Shown: positions 21,535 to 32,945, numbered from the stretch's first letter. The stretch: DNA of 39,491 nt from Hypsibius dujardini (GCA_001579985.1 LRSR01013040.1:1-39491), one strand, 5' to 3'. Translations and numbers: made by a program. The notes: a model not told the origin generated them from the sequence alone.

Positions 21535-24500
21535 CTACGCCTGAGCCGACTTTGTTCCGTCATGTTCAGCTTTTGTTCCATTTTGTTCCGATTCCGTTCC
21601 ATAAATACAAAGCCCTGCTCCAACCTTATTGTTGAATGTGTTGGAAGACAGGTGCACCTCTTGAGGTTCGTTCTCGTCACCGTTGCCGGCATCGCACTGT
21701 GTGCCGCCGGTTGACTGGGACGTCGCTGAGTGCTGTTTTCTCAACAGCGGAAATTGGCCACAGCACGGAGCAAACAGCTGCTCGCATTGTGTGCGAAACT
21801 TTTTACTGACTGTCAGGTAGATGATAAAATTGACGGAATAGTTGGTCAGGCAGGCCACCTCGACAAATGGACCGGTAAACTCCCGATGCGTCTTCCGGAA
21901 CTCATACTGATGGTAGATGTCGTCCAAGATGGTCAGCAGGCGGACTATCAACGAGGGGAACTGGCAAACGAGATACAGCAGGACGCTGCTCATGAGGATG
22001 ATGTTGCTGTTGCGGTACTTGCGGTTGGAGTTGCTCTGCTGACCGGCGCGCATCTTCCCGATGTGGGACGTCTGCTGGCGCCGAATGGCCATCACCAGAA
22101 CTACGTTTAGCACCAGCAATGCGAAGAATTTGAAGATTGGCATGGCCACCTGAGGATATGAAAACGAAGCTCACGATCCAGAGTAAAAACAACAGAACAA
22201 TGAAAAATTTAACTTTGAATTCATGTAGCTATACTGGGTGGCAAATGGTTTACAATACCTGCATGGGACTATTATCTTCGACTGACTCGAAATTTATTTG
22301 TCTGAACTTTATGGTTTGCCGTAAGTATCCAATAGAAATAATAAGATTTCGGATTGTAGCTACTTCAATCACAAAGAATTTTGTTTGACAATTTAAAAAA
22401 CCATTTTTTTCACTGAACTTGCAGAACAAATTTTGATCAAAAATCAGTGTAGTGGAATTAATTTTTGCTAACTATCTTAACCAATGTAATATTTTTTTCA
22501 CATTTACTGCTTCAATCTTTTTCATTTAGTTCATTTCTTTTTCCAAATTTAGTTGCGAATAGCATACCAACAATATTTCATAAACTACTGGGTGACACTG
22601 TGAGTTATTCTTTCGGCATCGCTCAGAGTTTTTAGGTGGCTTCAATGATAATTACTCAAATCCCCCCCCCCACCATCACCTCTGACATTATTTCGAGTTG
22701 AGTGTCGATTGGGTAGAAATAAAACTCGGGATGAGATTATGCTGACATACTTTAATAAAGCAACCGCAATGAACCTTTTAAACATTTAAAAAGTTCTGCC
22801 ATCCAAAATTGCGGCGATATGTGTAAACAATGTGTATACACTGTACCTCGGCCCGGTCCTGGACTGCACCCCAGTTGACGAGCCATGGCGGAATATTTGC
22901 CGTCTTGGGTACGCGGTAATACCAGCAGTAATATTTGATAGGATAGAAAATGGAGAATATGCCGGCTAAAGCCAGGAGGACGGCGCAGGCTATCCGGGCG
23001 GTCCGAGCTGTCTGAAGCCAGCGAAAACTGAAGGGTTTCACGATCGCCATTAGCCGTGCCAGTGAGAAGACTATCAGTGTCCTATAATGCAATCGAAAAC
23101 ACGTACGATGAGAACGGCAGGTTACCAGTACTTAACTTACTTGTTAGAATGTCTTTTCAACAAATATGCGATCGTTCACCGTCCACCAAGGATGGGGAAC
23201 TCTCACTGAATGTTGGACCGTCTGTGTTGTAGAAGGTCTGGCTTTGCGTTAGACGCTAAGCCAGTGTGGAGGATGATTGACGTTTAAGTGGCCAGGGCAG
23301 TTGCTGTTAAGGGTTTAGTACGGTTAGGTCGAGCAGCAAATGGTCAACAGTCGGGTAGTTGACGGCTGGTCGGCATGGTAGACTACCCGTATATGATCGT
23401 GGACTGTCCGTGAGGATAGTGGACGTTGTGATCATTTTCGTTGTTGGATGGTCGGTCAGTGCAGAATACTCTCCAATCCCGACTGACAGTCCGTCTGTTC
23501 GTCCGTCCGTCAGACCGACCGTTTATTACTTGGAGTGACCATCAACTAGTGGGATCAACCGTCCACTGCCCCACAAAAACCGACAGGTTTACACTCTAAG
23601 GCAACGGAAACTCCGTTTACGGTGACGGACGGTCGGTCTGAGGTGGAGCGTCTCGTTGGACTGGCCGTTCACCACCTTGAGTAACCATCCACCGATGGAA
23701 CTAACCGTCCACTGCCCCACTAATATCATAGCCGACGGTTGAATGCTTGAGGATCAACCGTCGAGTCTCCAGATTGACCGCTTTAATTACTGCGAACTGG
23801 CCGTTGACCACCCTGACTGGCAACGCAACGCGGACTTGTAATCCACCAGCCTGTCCGACTGTCCAGCCTTCACACTGACTCTCGTTCTGTCTTTCACCGT
23901 TATGCGGACAAAAATGTCTCAGGGCAGATAGTGTACTGGGGACAATGTATTGTTGTGTGGTAAGGAATAGCAAACAGGCATAAATGTATGGAGGATATAC
24001 GGTCATGGGACAGAATGACGACATGTCTGATTTTGTAGTGCTCTCAAAAGCATGGGGTCATGGCTGAAAACTGAGCAATTGTTTTTACCAGTCACTGAGA
24101 TGTGTAAATGTTTCCTGTCCCCATTGGCGAGCTCCGAAGTAGTCGTTGTAAGACTTTTCAAACCCATCCTGTCGGCGTAGGGTAGGAGAAATGTTATTCA
24201 AATACATCGGCAGATATAGCCATCTGCAATTATTACAATATGTCAGATATGAGACGTGAAATTCAAAAAATCAGTCGTTAGAAATTGTTTTCGGCACCGA
24301 ATAGTATCTGCTTGCTCAAAGGTACAGTAATATAAAATTATGAATATTTTTAGGAATACATAATGATGAAGATTGTAATTATTACAATCACAACTTTTGT
24401 TGAAACAAAAGTCAAAAACGTCTGCCTCTTAAGAGGAACCTGGCGCTTTGTTATATTTTGAATTTTACCACAAGCACGAAACATAGAGTCACAACTTCAC

Positions 24501-25519
24501 TCACTGTTTTCTTTCAAACTATCGTCAATTGGCTTTTCAAATTTTTCAAAAAAAATCACATGATGTCACCAGGTCCTCTTCTCTCGTTTGGACATTCATT
24601 TGAAAATGTTACTAGAGGAATTTAATCAGATTTACTGCGTCTTAAACAGTTTCAATAGGCATGCAGATTTGTTACACCCAAAAAGCAGCGTTTCTGTCTA
24701 TTCGGCCGTATCAAGTCAGAAGGCAAAAATTAGAAATATGGTGACTAAAGTTCATTCCATCCCAAAATGAGAAATGAAAAAATCCATCTCGCTCCATTAG
24801 GCAAATAGTGCTGAGTTTTGGGTTTAAAAAATTTGAGCAATTATCCAAGAGGTCCAAACTTTAGTAAATCAGACCAAATTCGTCTGATAAACTCTTCAAA
24901 AGAATGTCCAAACGGGACAAGGGGACCTGATGACGTCTCGTGACGTATTTGAAAAAAACACAGAAAAGTGAAACTTTGAAAACTGCTTCTGTAGAAAAAC
25001 ATATTGGAAGCCAAAAACAATTGTTCATTCTTAACATGTTCGGCGACCCGGCTTGAATTTCAGCACAAACAAAACGCAGAGTCGCCCTTAAACCTTGTGT
25101 CGCTTTTGTTCACGCGACGCGCTCACGTTCGAATCGAGCCAGAAGCAGAATCGCGTGGACAAAAGCTCTAACATCACGTACAATATAAACAAATCAGAGA
25201 TGGCGACGCTCATCATGTATACATTCGTACTGCCCTTGGGCTTCTCCCGGAAGAGGACAATCAAATTAAGTACGTTCCCAATGGTGCAGCATGCCAGCAA
25301 AATGGGGTACAAAATACCAATCACCAGGCTGTTGGCTAGCCGGATTTGTTCCTTCGAGTAGTCCAGCGGATTGAGCGTGGTATTCATTGATGAGCTACTG
25401 TTGATGACATTGAAGTGATTACCGTTGGAGGAGGCCCGCGGAAGATGCGCCAGCAATGAAGAGAAATTGACGTAGCTCAAGTTACTCAAATGAGCTGTCT
25501 CATTCAACGCGGCAGACAT
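21535..25519 (-). CDS. Class A peptide-receptor-like GPCR, copy B, lost splice acceptor
   Basis: Exons (high to low): 25178-25519, 24089-24213, 22847-23081, 21535-22149; 438 aa if spliced as in A and C. Start MSAALNETAHLSNLS. TM1-TM2 match A. Exon 3 reads TLIVFSLARLMAIVKPF and AVLLALAGIFSIFYPI. The last exon has VAMPIFKFF, LVCQFPSLIVRLL, NYSVNFIIYLTVSKKFR and a short tail ending GTKSAQA, unlike A. Exon 2 (LPMYLNNISPTLRRQDG...) is open, but its acceptor, TACAG in A and C, reads TATAT here. A pyrimidine-rich in-frame CAG at the end of RRQ could serve instead, dropping 15 residues of loop 1. Otherwise B is inactive. Whether it is a gene or a young pseudogene is undecided. Confidence 0.7.
23215..23890. 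repeat. Foldback-like inverted repeat in intron 2 of copy B
   Basis: Close match to 17590-18290 in copy A over nearly its full length, with small insertions and deletions (for example an extra block GTCCGACTGTCCAGCC near 23855). Left arm words are GACGTTTAAG and GGACGGT-like; right arm words are ACCGTCCACTGCC and ACCGTCGAG. Confidence 0.55.
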
Positions 25520-26052
25520 GGTCTCAAACAATGTGGTCAAAATCAAACGGAATGGTCCGGATCAGCAAGGGCCACGACACGGAGACTACCGACTTCACAG
25601 ACATATTATTATTGCGCTATAAACGGCATTGAATGTCACGAAAATTGGGTAAAACCTGGGAGACAAAACACCGGTTTGAGCACAGCATAACTGAGGGAGA
25701 GAGAGAGAGGTCAAATCACCTCGAGGAGTTAGCGTGCTGTGGTGGGTGATCTGCTGGGTAAAACAGCCTATGGTGTTTTAATGTCGTCGATACATGCTCC
25801 TCAGGGCAGACCGTCATGATGAGTGAGCTTTCAAGGTCTCCGAGAATTGTCCCAACGGCGCTACTAAATCCAGATATTCATCACGTTAAAACTTATAAGA
25901 CACGAAGAATATGTGGAAATGTTTAATTTATTACCATTTTGCGTGTTTTTTTCTGCGAGTCGTACCGCAACATGGGGCAAATTGGATTTGAGTCTGTATT
26001 GTTGGTTGTGCTGTCATAACTGTTAATTATCAGTCTCCTTGCGCATAACTCA
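25520..26052. other. 5' flank of copy B
   Basis: Matches the 5' flanks of A (from 20142) and C (from 37231): ATAAACGGCA, CACCGGTT, GGGTAAAACAGC and GGCAGACCGTCA blocks. It is interrupted by the transposon at 26053; the sequence resumes at 28617. Confidence 0.65.
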
Positions 26053-26250
26053 CAAGGAAATTACACCACTCTGGACGGCGAATTTCTTTATATCTGTTTG
26101 CTGTTACCGATGCATTATGGCCTTGTCTCTTCGATTCTGTCGAGAAAATCGGCAGAAAACCAGAACTGCTATTTTAAATTAAATAAAAGCTGACTAGTGG
26201 TGGTATATAGAGGGCACTGTTTATGTTACCGTACCATGTACTAATTGATT
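26053..26250 (+). repeat. Left 198-bp terminal inverted repeat
   Basis: Begins CAAGGAAATTACACCACTC. Aligned by eye without gaps to the reverse complement of 28419-28616, with about 8 mismatches. The first 71 bases are identical. Confidence 0.92.
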
Positions 26251-26493
26251 GTTAAGTTACGTGAAGAGAAAAATGAATTTAGTCAAACTCATATTTAACG
26301 GAGTTGATTGATCGTTCTATGCTCTCTCATCAGAGACAGTCGTTCAAATTATTGATTGATCTCTTCGGAATTGTAAAGTTGTCAAGACACATCGTATGCG
26401 TTCTGCCGTATTTTACCATAATTAAAGCTAACATTTCAGCAATCCATTTGCGAATCTCATTCTTTTTTACGATCTAAAGCCTTAACGTTTAAA

Positions 26494-28349
26494 ATGAACA
26501 CTGTCGAAACCGAAATTGTGTATGAAAACGGTTTGCCAGAAGATGTGTCTGTGACAGACGAAGACTTGCGTGAATTGGACGATAAACTGCTCGACACAGA
26601 CGATCTGGGCAGCCTGGCTCCGGAATCGTCATCGCATGAAGTTTTTGAGGTTTCTCCCGACGCTGGAAATCTGGAGCGAGGATCTGGCTGGAATAATGCG
26701 CCCTCCTTAGACTACAAAAGGAAGGCCGTGGAGTATTGGAAATCCGGAAAAAAGAAACATCTTTCCGTCTCGTCTGTTTGCGTTAAATTCAAGTTGGTGA
26801 AGGGTGAGAAAATGTTGCGTACGTGGTCACAGCAACTCGATCCAGATTCGCGTCTTGAAAAGATGCGCAGGATTTTCGACATGACGAAGGCCGCTTACGA
26901 CAAGGTTCGGTATTTCTTTCCTTGATTCATTGATCATGTTTGAGAGCACAAGTTGATCGAGCACACACTCGTTTGATTGATTGGTTGTTTAGGCTGAGAC
27001 GGAATGAGCCATCATCCACGATTTCGATTTACGAAAATGGGCTCGAAAGGCCTCGGCGGAAGTTGGACTGGACAGTTTTCAAGTCTCTAACGGCTGGATT
27101 CAAAAATTCTGAAAAAAGTCTGAACAAGCTCTCCGACCGAAAAATCACCGATTACGTGACGAAGAAAATGGTGGATAACGAACCCGATCGTTACATCGCC
27201 GCAGCCGATTTCGTAAACAACGTCAAGGAGCTGATAGCAGTATTCGGACCCGATTGTGTGCTAAATGCAGACCAAAGTGGCTTTCAGTATGAATTCCATT
27301 CCGGCAGAACGCTCCGGCGTCGAGGTAGGAAAATCCTTTAATGGTAGCTGCTTCAGAATATGTGATTGATTGATTGCGCAGTTTTTTCTTCTAATTTTTT
27401 CTTACTATTGACAGTGTTTCATCTGTAGTAATATGTAAGCATTATTATTACTGTAGTACTTTTAATTTTACTTAATTATTAGCATTGTCATCGGTTTGTA
27501 TTATTTCTACGTATACAAATAGTAAGATCTTATGTGTATAGGCTGTCGTGCTTTTTTATTGTTTTAGGCATGAAAAAAGTGAAAGTGTGCGTCCAGTCCA
27601 TATCCAAGATGACTCATTCCTACACCATCATGCCCACAATCGACGCAACCGGCAAACTGTTATCACCGCTGTTCATCGTGATGCAAGAGATTTCTGGCGA
27701 CTTTGGTCCCCTTGTGAAAAAAGATCTTTTCACTGCGCCCAATATCTACGTGACCGCCTCTCGATCCGGAAAGATGATGAAAGACCACCTGAAAACGTAG
27801 TTGGAAGAGGTCTACTTTCCACATGTCGGTGACCGAACCGTCCTCGTGATTGACTTCTGGTCAACCTACAAGAATCAAGCTCTGCTTAACAACGCCACAC
27901 CGGAAGGTCGGGAAGTTCAAGTCGTCACTGTTCCAGCTAAAACCACCTCTCTCTGCCAGCCGCTTGATGTCTACGGTTTTCGCATGTGGAAAGATTTTGC
28001 TCGCAAGATTTGGGATTGGGTTCTTCGGGACGACGTCAAGTGTGAAATGCATCTACGGAACTCCGTCTTGAAGCTGCAGTCGCTGGTTCACAATCAATTT
28101 AGCAGCCCCCGATTCCGAGATATGTGGAAAGTCGGTTGGTCCCATCCTGGATATTTTGAAAATGATGAGCACTTTGAATTCAAAACTCCATCGCAATTCT
28201 GTTTTGATAGCGAGGCTGCCAAGCAGAATGAGAAGTGTTCATCTCCTACTTGTCCGAAATTTCACTTTCTGACATGCGCTTGGTGCAAGTGTACTTTGTG
28301 TTTCGAGCACTTTTTTCAGTGTAACCATTTCTGTGAATTAATCAATTAA
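26494..28349 (+). pseudogene. DDE_1-type transposase, one in-frame stop
   Basis: Inferred exons: 26494-26909, 26993-27324, 27568-28349. Phases match at CG|GTATTT to TTTAG|G and at CGAG|GTAGG to TTTTAG|GC. The N-terminus is acidic, followed by a helix-turn-helix-like segment (DYKRKAVEYWKSGKKKH). The catalytic core has the first Asp in LNADQSGFQYEF, the second in VLVIDFWSTYKN and the third in SLCQPLDVYG. The C-terminus holds a Cys/His-rich, possibly zinc-binding end (SPTCPKFHFLTCAWCKC, CFEHFF). The codon at 27798-27800 is TAG, between KDHLKT and LEEVYFP, where related proteins often have Trp; the frame continues unchanged to 28349. It cuts and joins the element's ends in relatives. This copy needs readthrough or is dead. 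Confidence 0.85.
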
Positions 28350-28418
28350 TTAGATGTTTGTTTTGTTGGAAAAATATGTCTGCGTTTATTCAATCGATGA
28401 GTGCGTTCAAAATCAAAT

Positions 28419-28616
28419 AATCAATTAGTACATGGTTCGGTAACATAGACAGCGCCCTCTATATACCACCACTAATCAGTTTTTATTTAATTTAAAATAG
28501 TAGTTCTGGTTTTCTGCCGATTTTCTCGACGGAATCGAAGAGACCAGGCCATAATGCATCGGTAACAGCAAACAGATATAAAGAAATTCGCCGTCCAGAG
28601 TGGTGTAATTTCCTTG
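28419..28616 (-). repeat. Right 198-bp terminal inverted repeat
   Basis: Reverse complement of 26053-26250 with about 8 mismatches, ending GTAATTTCCTTG followed by the TCA duplication. Confidence 0.92.
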
Positions 28617-29597
28617 TCAGTAGCTTCTGGGCACTTACCGTGAATAGAAGTCTTTGAGGCAGTGGACTCTGGTCGGACAGTTAGATCGGGAGGAAATGTG
28701 GTTAATTAAGCGGAGTAGACATTTTTCGCATATGCTACGACGGAGGCTTTTGCGCAGTGACAGAGTGGAAGTGACAAAATTTGTTTGTCCTTATGTTGAC
28801 GAAGCGGATTAACGGCACTGCTTACAGGATGAAGTATTTTTTGCAGGCATGAGGTACAAGGGAGAGTTTTCTAATGCTATGTGGGGTGGAGGGTTGAGTG
28901 GGGTACGTTAATGGGGTTTCGATGAAGTATCAGAGCGAAGTGCTCTCCCAAGGGGTACAATGTCTACAGTGTATGTAAATGTAATGTGTAACAATGACGA
29001 AGTGTAACGAAAACGAAAATCTATGCGGCTTACAACGAGAGCCAAGCCACAGTAGATTGATCAATCATTAAGGCTTGTGATCTTCAAGGTCTTCTGGTCG
29101 AGTCACACTAGCGATGTCTGTTGATGGCTTTCCGTATGCGCACGTCTGACCCCAACTTGTGGCAAGAGACTGAGTAGCGACTTACAAGAAGCGCGCCTTT
29201 CGGTGTTTGAATGTCTAATTGTGATAGCGAATCAGAATATTTACGGGACGCCTTTTATATATATATCCTAACATACCCTATTAGTATTGTGCTTCCAGAT
29301 AAAAGAAAGATTGAGATCAGAGGTAGTTACTGTGTAAATTTTAGTTGTGAAACAGATTTTAAATTGTCTTACTTGTTGCAGGGTTCTATAAACGTTTCCT
29401 TTTCTCATTCTTGAAGTTCGTAGTATCTTCTAATGGATTTATAAAAGAGTTCTTTTTGCGCAGAGCAAGGCTGGTGTTCCACAAATGTGAAGGTATATGC
29501 AACCCTGCAATGATAAAGATATGGCTCCGCTATGTTACCTCCGTGTCGTAGGGTATGGCACCAACAACTGACACTCCGGCTGTTTCGCCCGAAGTAC
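28617..29597. other. Continuation of receptor spacer, then unique sequence
   Basis: From 28620 to about 29220 it matches the A-B spacer (20570-21080): TTAGATCGGGAGGAAATG, GGAGTAGACATTTTTCGCA and ACAAGAAGCGCGCCTTTCGG. It carries a GCAGGCATGAGGTACAAGG block also found at 37795. From 29220 to 29597 I recognise nothing. No receptor exon follows, so one or more copies may have been deleted or displaced here. Confidence 0.55.
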
Positions 29598-29746
29598 TAG
29601 TATCTAGCCGATGTACGACCGGGCGGGCCGGCTAACCGACCGTTCACTACAACCGTCGACCTCCCATGTCCGGGACCGCCTGCCGATCGCGAGGATCCTC
29701 GTGATCGGCGGTCGGTCGACGGTCAACCGTCCGATTCCATACTGAC

Positions 29747-30460
29747 CAGAGATGGGCAACTCCGAATCCGGAGCTTTTGGTCAGATTTGGAGTTGAAACG
29801 GCCGGAGTTGGGAGTGGAGTTGGATTTGATCTGCGTGGAGTGGCATTGTTGTGTTTTTCGAATTTTCAGCCTTGAGATTCCATTTGATTGATTTATTGTG
29901 GAGAAATCAAACGTAGCCCACTAAGCCATAGTCCACTCCTTGCCCGTTTTAGGGGAGTCAAGGTGGCTAAGGGCCTGGAATGATGGAATAGAAATCCATC
30001 ACATACTACGTAGACAGTACACGGGGCAGTTTGCATAAACAGTACCACACTAGAACTACTGTGGCCTGCTACAGTAGCTGTTCAATTTGAAGAATTGTGC
30101 GAAATTTCCTCGATTGAAAAGTGCTGCGATTCGAGCTTTTCCGGCCCCTGGTTCCACAGCCGATATTGAACGTACTTTCAATTTGTATGATGTTTTTCTC
30201 TCTGAACGTCGTCAGCGAACGGCTGACGCAAATTTCGAGGACCTCTTGATGTGTCGTGTGAACGGTGATTACAAATAAAAATTTATGTTCCTATTTTTTA
30301 TTACGTTCATTTGACGGGTGGAGTGGAGTTGAACTGGAGTTGGAGTGGAGTTAGAGTGGGTTCTTATGGAAAAAGATTGGAGTTGGAATTGGGATAGTGG
30401 AGTTGTGGAAGGAGTTGGAGTGAAGTTGGAGTTTGTTTTTACCGGATTTGCCCATCTCTG
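29747..30460 (+). mobile_element. hAT element, 714 bp, perfect 8-bp target duplication
   Basis: Ends CAGAGATGGGCAACTCCG (left) and CGGATTTGCCCATCTCTG (right), typical hAT termini. Exact ATACTGAC repeats lie at 29739-29746 and 30461-30468. Sub-terminal GGAGTTGGAGTGGAGTT words crowd both ends. The inside retains only the C-terminal part of a hAT transposase, so this is an internally deleted, non-autonomous copy. Confidence 0.9.
30087..30278 (+). pseudogene. hAT transposase C-terminal dimerisation-domain remnant
   Basis: About 63 codons, open to TAA and without an ATG. KFPRLKSAAIRAFPAPGS, TADIERTFNLYDVFLSERR and DLLMCRVNGDY follow the hAT C-terminal (dimerisation) pattern, in which an aliphatic-P.S..IER.FS block precedes R..R....N.E.L. 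The upstream catalytic region is missing in this 714-bp element. Confidence 0.75.
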
Positions 30461-31413
30461 ATACTGACCGTACGCCAGCACAGTCTGTTCAGCCACATTT
30501 ATTACATTCATCGACCATCAATACCATACGAACCAACGGTTTGCAGGACTGGCAGATCCTTCACGACATCCGTCAAGCGTCGATCTGATCAACCGACTAT
30601 TCACAGCACTGAGGGACCTTGCAATGCATCCGCCGACCATCCATCGGCCAGATCTACACTACCGTTCACCACATCTTTATGACGACCGACGTATGAACTC
30701 ACTGCCGCCCAACACACCGACGGAGGACCTCTACCAACTTCACCGATTTTTCACAGTTGGGGCTGACCGACGGTCTCGTCCGTCGACCGTCAACTACGCC
30801 GGATGACCGTGCGCAATTAGATGGACCGATCATCATGCCTGCCGACCGTCCACCATGTCTGCTGACTTGGCTGTACGGGTTGGAAGGCGACCGCATTGAC
30901 GAACTGTCTGCCTCACTGGAGAAGCTCAATGTAGTCGGTGAGTATAGTGCAGAGTCAGCCAATGCTGCGGTCAGTCGAACGGACCATACACCGCGCAATC
31001 GGCATAGAGCGGTGAAACGTCTGAAGAGTAGCGAAAGGTCCGGCCTTCCGATGGATGATCGGCGGATGTTTTGAAGAGTTCGTCAGTGTTGTGGATAGTC
31101 GGTCGGTCCGGTCAACGCTTGGCGGATATGGTAGACCGGGTTTACCAGTGCTCCAGACGGTCAGTCCGTGCGGTCGATGGAGGGCGAATCTAATTAACGA
31201 TTTGCCCAGTCAAGCTGATGAGCAGCTGGTGCCTAGTAAGTGGCGGACGGTCGATGGATGTGGTGGACGATTGGTCCAGCTAGTGAAGATCTGTCAATGC
31301 GACGGTTGATCGGGCCGTATGGCAAACGGTCGACGGATGTGATGGATGGTCCATAATGTGGCGGTTGATTGGTCCATGCGACCGATAACCGACGGATGTA
31401 ATGGACAGTCCAT

Positions 31414-31587
31414 ATGTTTTTTATAATTAGTTTATGATATTTAGATCAACCCCAAAAATATTTTCTCTTAAGAATAAAATGTGAATTGAATGGCAGTTCC
31501 AGGGGTCCAGACCCCTACTGGAACCTCAGGGGTGGCCCCCAGGGGAGTTGCCCTGGTAATGCAAACGCGCTTCTTACGCCCCCGTAC
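31414..31587. mobile_element. Half copy of the palindromic MITE seen in gene 4 intron 2
   Basis: Matches 13985-14149: ATAATTAGTTTATGATATTTA, CCCCAAAAATATTTTCT, GGCAGTTCCAGG, GGGGAGTTGCCCTGGTAAT and AAACGCGC. It stops at the CGTACCTGC junction with the receptor exon. The other half is missing; the left neighbour is the foldback island. Confidence 0.7.
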
Positions 31588-31727
31588 CTGCTCATGCCAG
31601 CGCCATATATGATGCCGGCGCACAACATCCCGACGTGGGACGTCTGCTGGCGTCGAATAATAGTAACCATTACGAGTAGGTCGTTTAAGACCAGCAGCGC
31701 AAGGAATTTAAAGATAGTCATGGTTAC
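31588..31727 (-). pseudogene. Orphan receptor exon fragment (TM5 region)
   Basis: Similar to the start of the last exon of receptor copies A-D: VTMTIFKFLALLVLNDLLVM, then IIRRQQTSHVGMLCAG, with a proper acceptor (ATCTAG|GTAACC). Similarity to the array stops after the CAG codon region, and the fragment then meets the repeat at GCAG|GTACG. No TM6-TM7 sequence follows, and no TM1-TM4 exons were found between it and copy C. It is the relic of a further receptor copy. Confidence 0.7.
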
Positions 31728-31761
31728 CTAGATGCACAAAGCAGCCTCTAGACCTTGAACG

Positions 31762-31774
31762 AACAAACAGACAA

Positions 31775-31825
<51 letters not shown>

Positions 31826-31826
31826 G
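31762..31826. repeat. (CAGA)n microsatellite
   Basis: About 16 CAGA units, the first few mixed with CAAA. It lies just upstream of the orphan receptor exon, where the intron would be. Confidence 0.9.
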
Positions 31827-32805
31827 CAACAGACATGTTATGGTGGCATGTGAATAAAAGCGGTTAGATTGGGATCATTTTCGACATTATAAAATATACT
31901 TGTCTAATAGCTAGTCTGATCTACCACCGTTCATTACGGTCGAGGCGTTCGTCTATTTGACGAACTCTTTATATGGCTCAAATTATATACTTAGCAACTC
32001 AGAACGTCGCTATTTTAGGTTGCTCAAACCAATGCCCAGACGTTTTTTAATCTTTCCGCTCTGATGACGGATCGACCTGGAAGGTCACCATTCATTACTT
32101 ATCTGTCCGTTGAATTCTCTCCATGACTACAACGGAGCGGTAAATGATTTCGTTGGCCATTCACGACCTTTCAGCACTCGGTTAAACGACACGTTTCTCC
32201 CAGAAGTGATTCAAAGGTTTTCCGGACGACCCTTCAAGATACCAAGAAATTCCGGTGGTTTACCACACCTTCAGAGAAGCTGCATCCAATTAGCCACGCT
32301 GCGATCAATCAATCAAGCCCCGAGCCATACCACAAAGTGGTGCGGGAATTTCTTCCATATATTTTTCTGAAACTGCGGATGTGATTTCCAGCCCGAGGCC
32401 CCAATGTAAAATCATAATATATGTACAAGTAGTTGTGAGAAAGAAACCCCAATCCGATCAGGAGCGAAAAACTCCGTTCTTCCGTAAGTAAGTAGCACGA
32501 CGTTATTGTTAAACTAGTACTGCTGCACAGCAAAAGCAGTGTTACAGTACCTGCAGTACCGACTGACAGGACTAATCCATGCTGAGAGACAAGAAATACC
32601 TAAACGGATTGAATTTTGTCTACATTCATGAGCACCCCGTTTTATGGGCTTAATAATAATTACAGTTGAAAAGTGAATATAGTTTGAAATGGCAATATAG
32701 TAGGGCTTTGCTTGCAGATTGTACAATTTTGTTGAGCTCAATGTCATCCGAAATTTGATTCCATTCGATTGATATCAGTTGAAGTATTAAAAATGGAAAA
32801 GTTGT
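31827..32805. other. Spacer with nothing recognisable
   Basis: No exon with splice signals, no inverted repeat and no match to the receptor spacers was seen. Short open frames (for example around 32110-32370 and 32309-32533) have no similarity or codon pattern that supports them. Confidence 0.4.
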
Positions 32806-32807
32806 TA

Positions 32808-32945
32808 CTGTACTGCCGCGTTAGCTTCGCGCAACAAACACAGCATTTTCAGTATATACTGCTCGGGCAATGACACACACAGTGGGGGGGGGGGAAATCG
32901 TCCGGGGCGGCGCTACATGTGCGCGAAGCTAACGCGGCAGTACAG
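32808..32945. mobile_element. TA-flanked MITE, 138 bp
   Basis: Inverted ends CTGTACTGCCGCGTTAGCTT (left) and AAGCTAACGCGGCAGTACAG (right), continuing through CGCGC, a perfect match of about 25 bp. Flanked by TA at 32806-32807 and 32946-32947. The interior contains a run of about ten G at 32884. Non-autonomous. Confidence 0.85.

Larger units (their letters stand above)
26053..28616 (+). mobile_element. DDE DNA transposon, 2564 bp, long TIRs, TCA target duplication
   Basis: Bounded by 198-bp inverted repeats and flanked by TCA at 26050-26052 and 28617-28619. The paralogous spacer near 20555-20580 (GCGCATAGCTCGTTAGCTTC) represents the empty site and has the same length as the site left after removing the element plus one TCA. 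It carries one intron-containing transposase gene of the DDE_1 (pogo-like) kind. Arms about 96% identical point to a fairly young insertion, but the transposase has an in-frame stop, so this copy is probably not autonomous. Confidence 0.9.
29598..31413. repeat. Foldback-like GACCGTC / GACGGTC repeat island
   Basis: The left half is dense in ACCGTC, GACCGTC and CCGACCATCC words (for example ACCGTCGACCTCC near 29652, GACCGTCCACCATG near 30846). The right half, from about 31060, is dense in the opposite forms (GACGGTCGATGGATG near 31248, GGTCGACGGATG near 31330). Together they form a very large imperfect inverted repeat. It is interrupted by a hAT element at 29747-30460. Short open frames in it are by-products of the GC-rich repeat. 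It is related in word content to the repeats in intron 2 of the receptors. Confidence 0.5.

Noticed and set aside
27534-27832. Second overlapping frame within the transposase gene
   Set aside because: It lacks DDE motifs; the other frame carries the catalytic sequence and matches the intron phases.
29376-29508. Inverted GTTGCAGGGTT / AACCCTGCAA words, possible MITE ends
   Set aside because: Only about ten bases match and neighbouring bases and flanks do not continue the pairing.
30699-31309. Several open frames in the 30.7-31.3 kb region
   Set aside because: They arise from GC-rich repeated GACCGTC words without stops; no similarity, no splice signals, and frames overlap on both strands.
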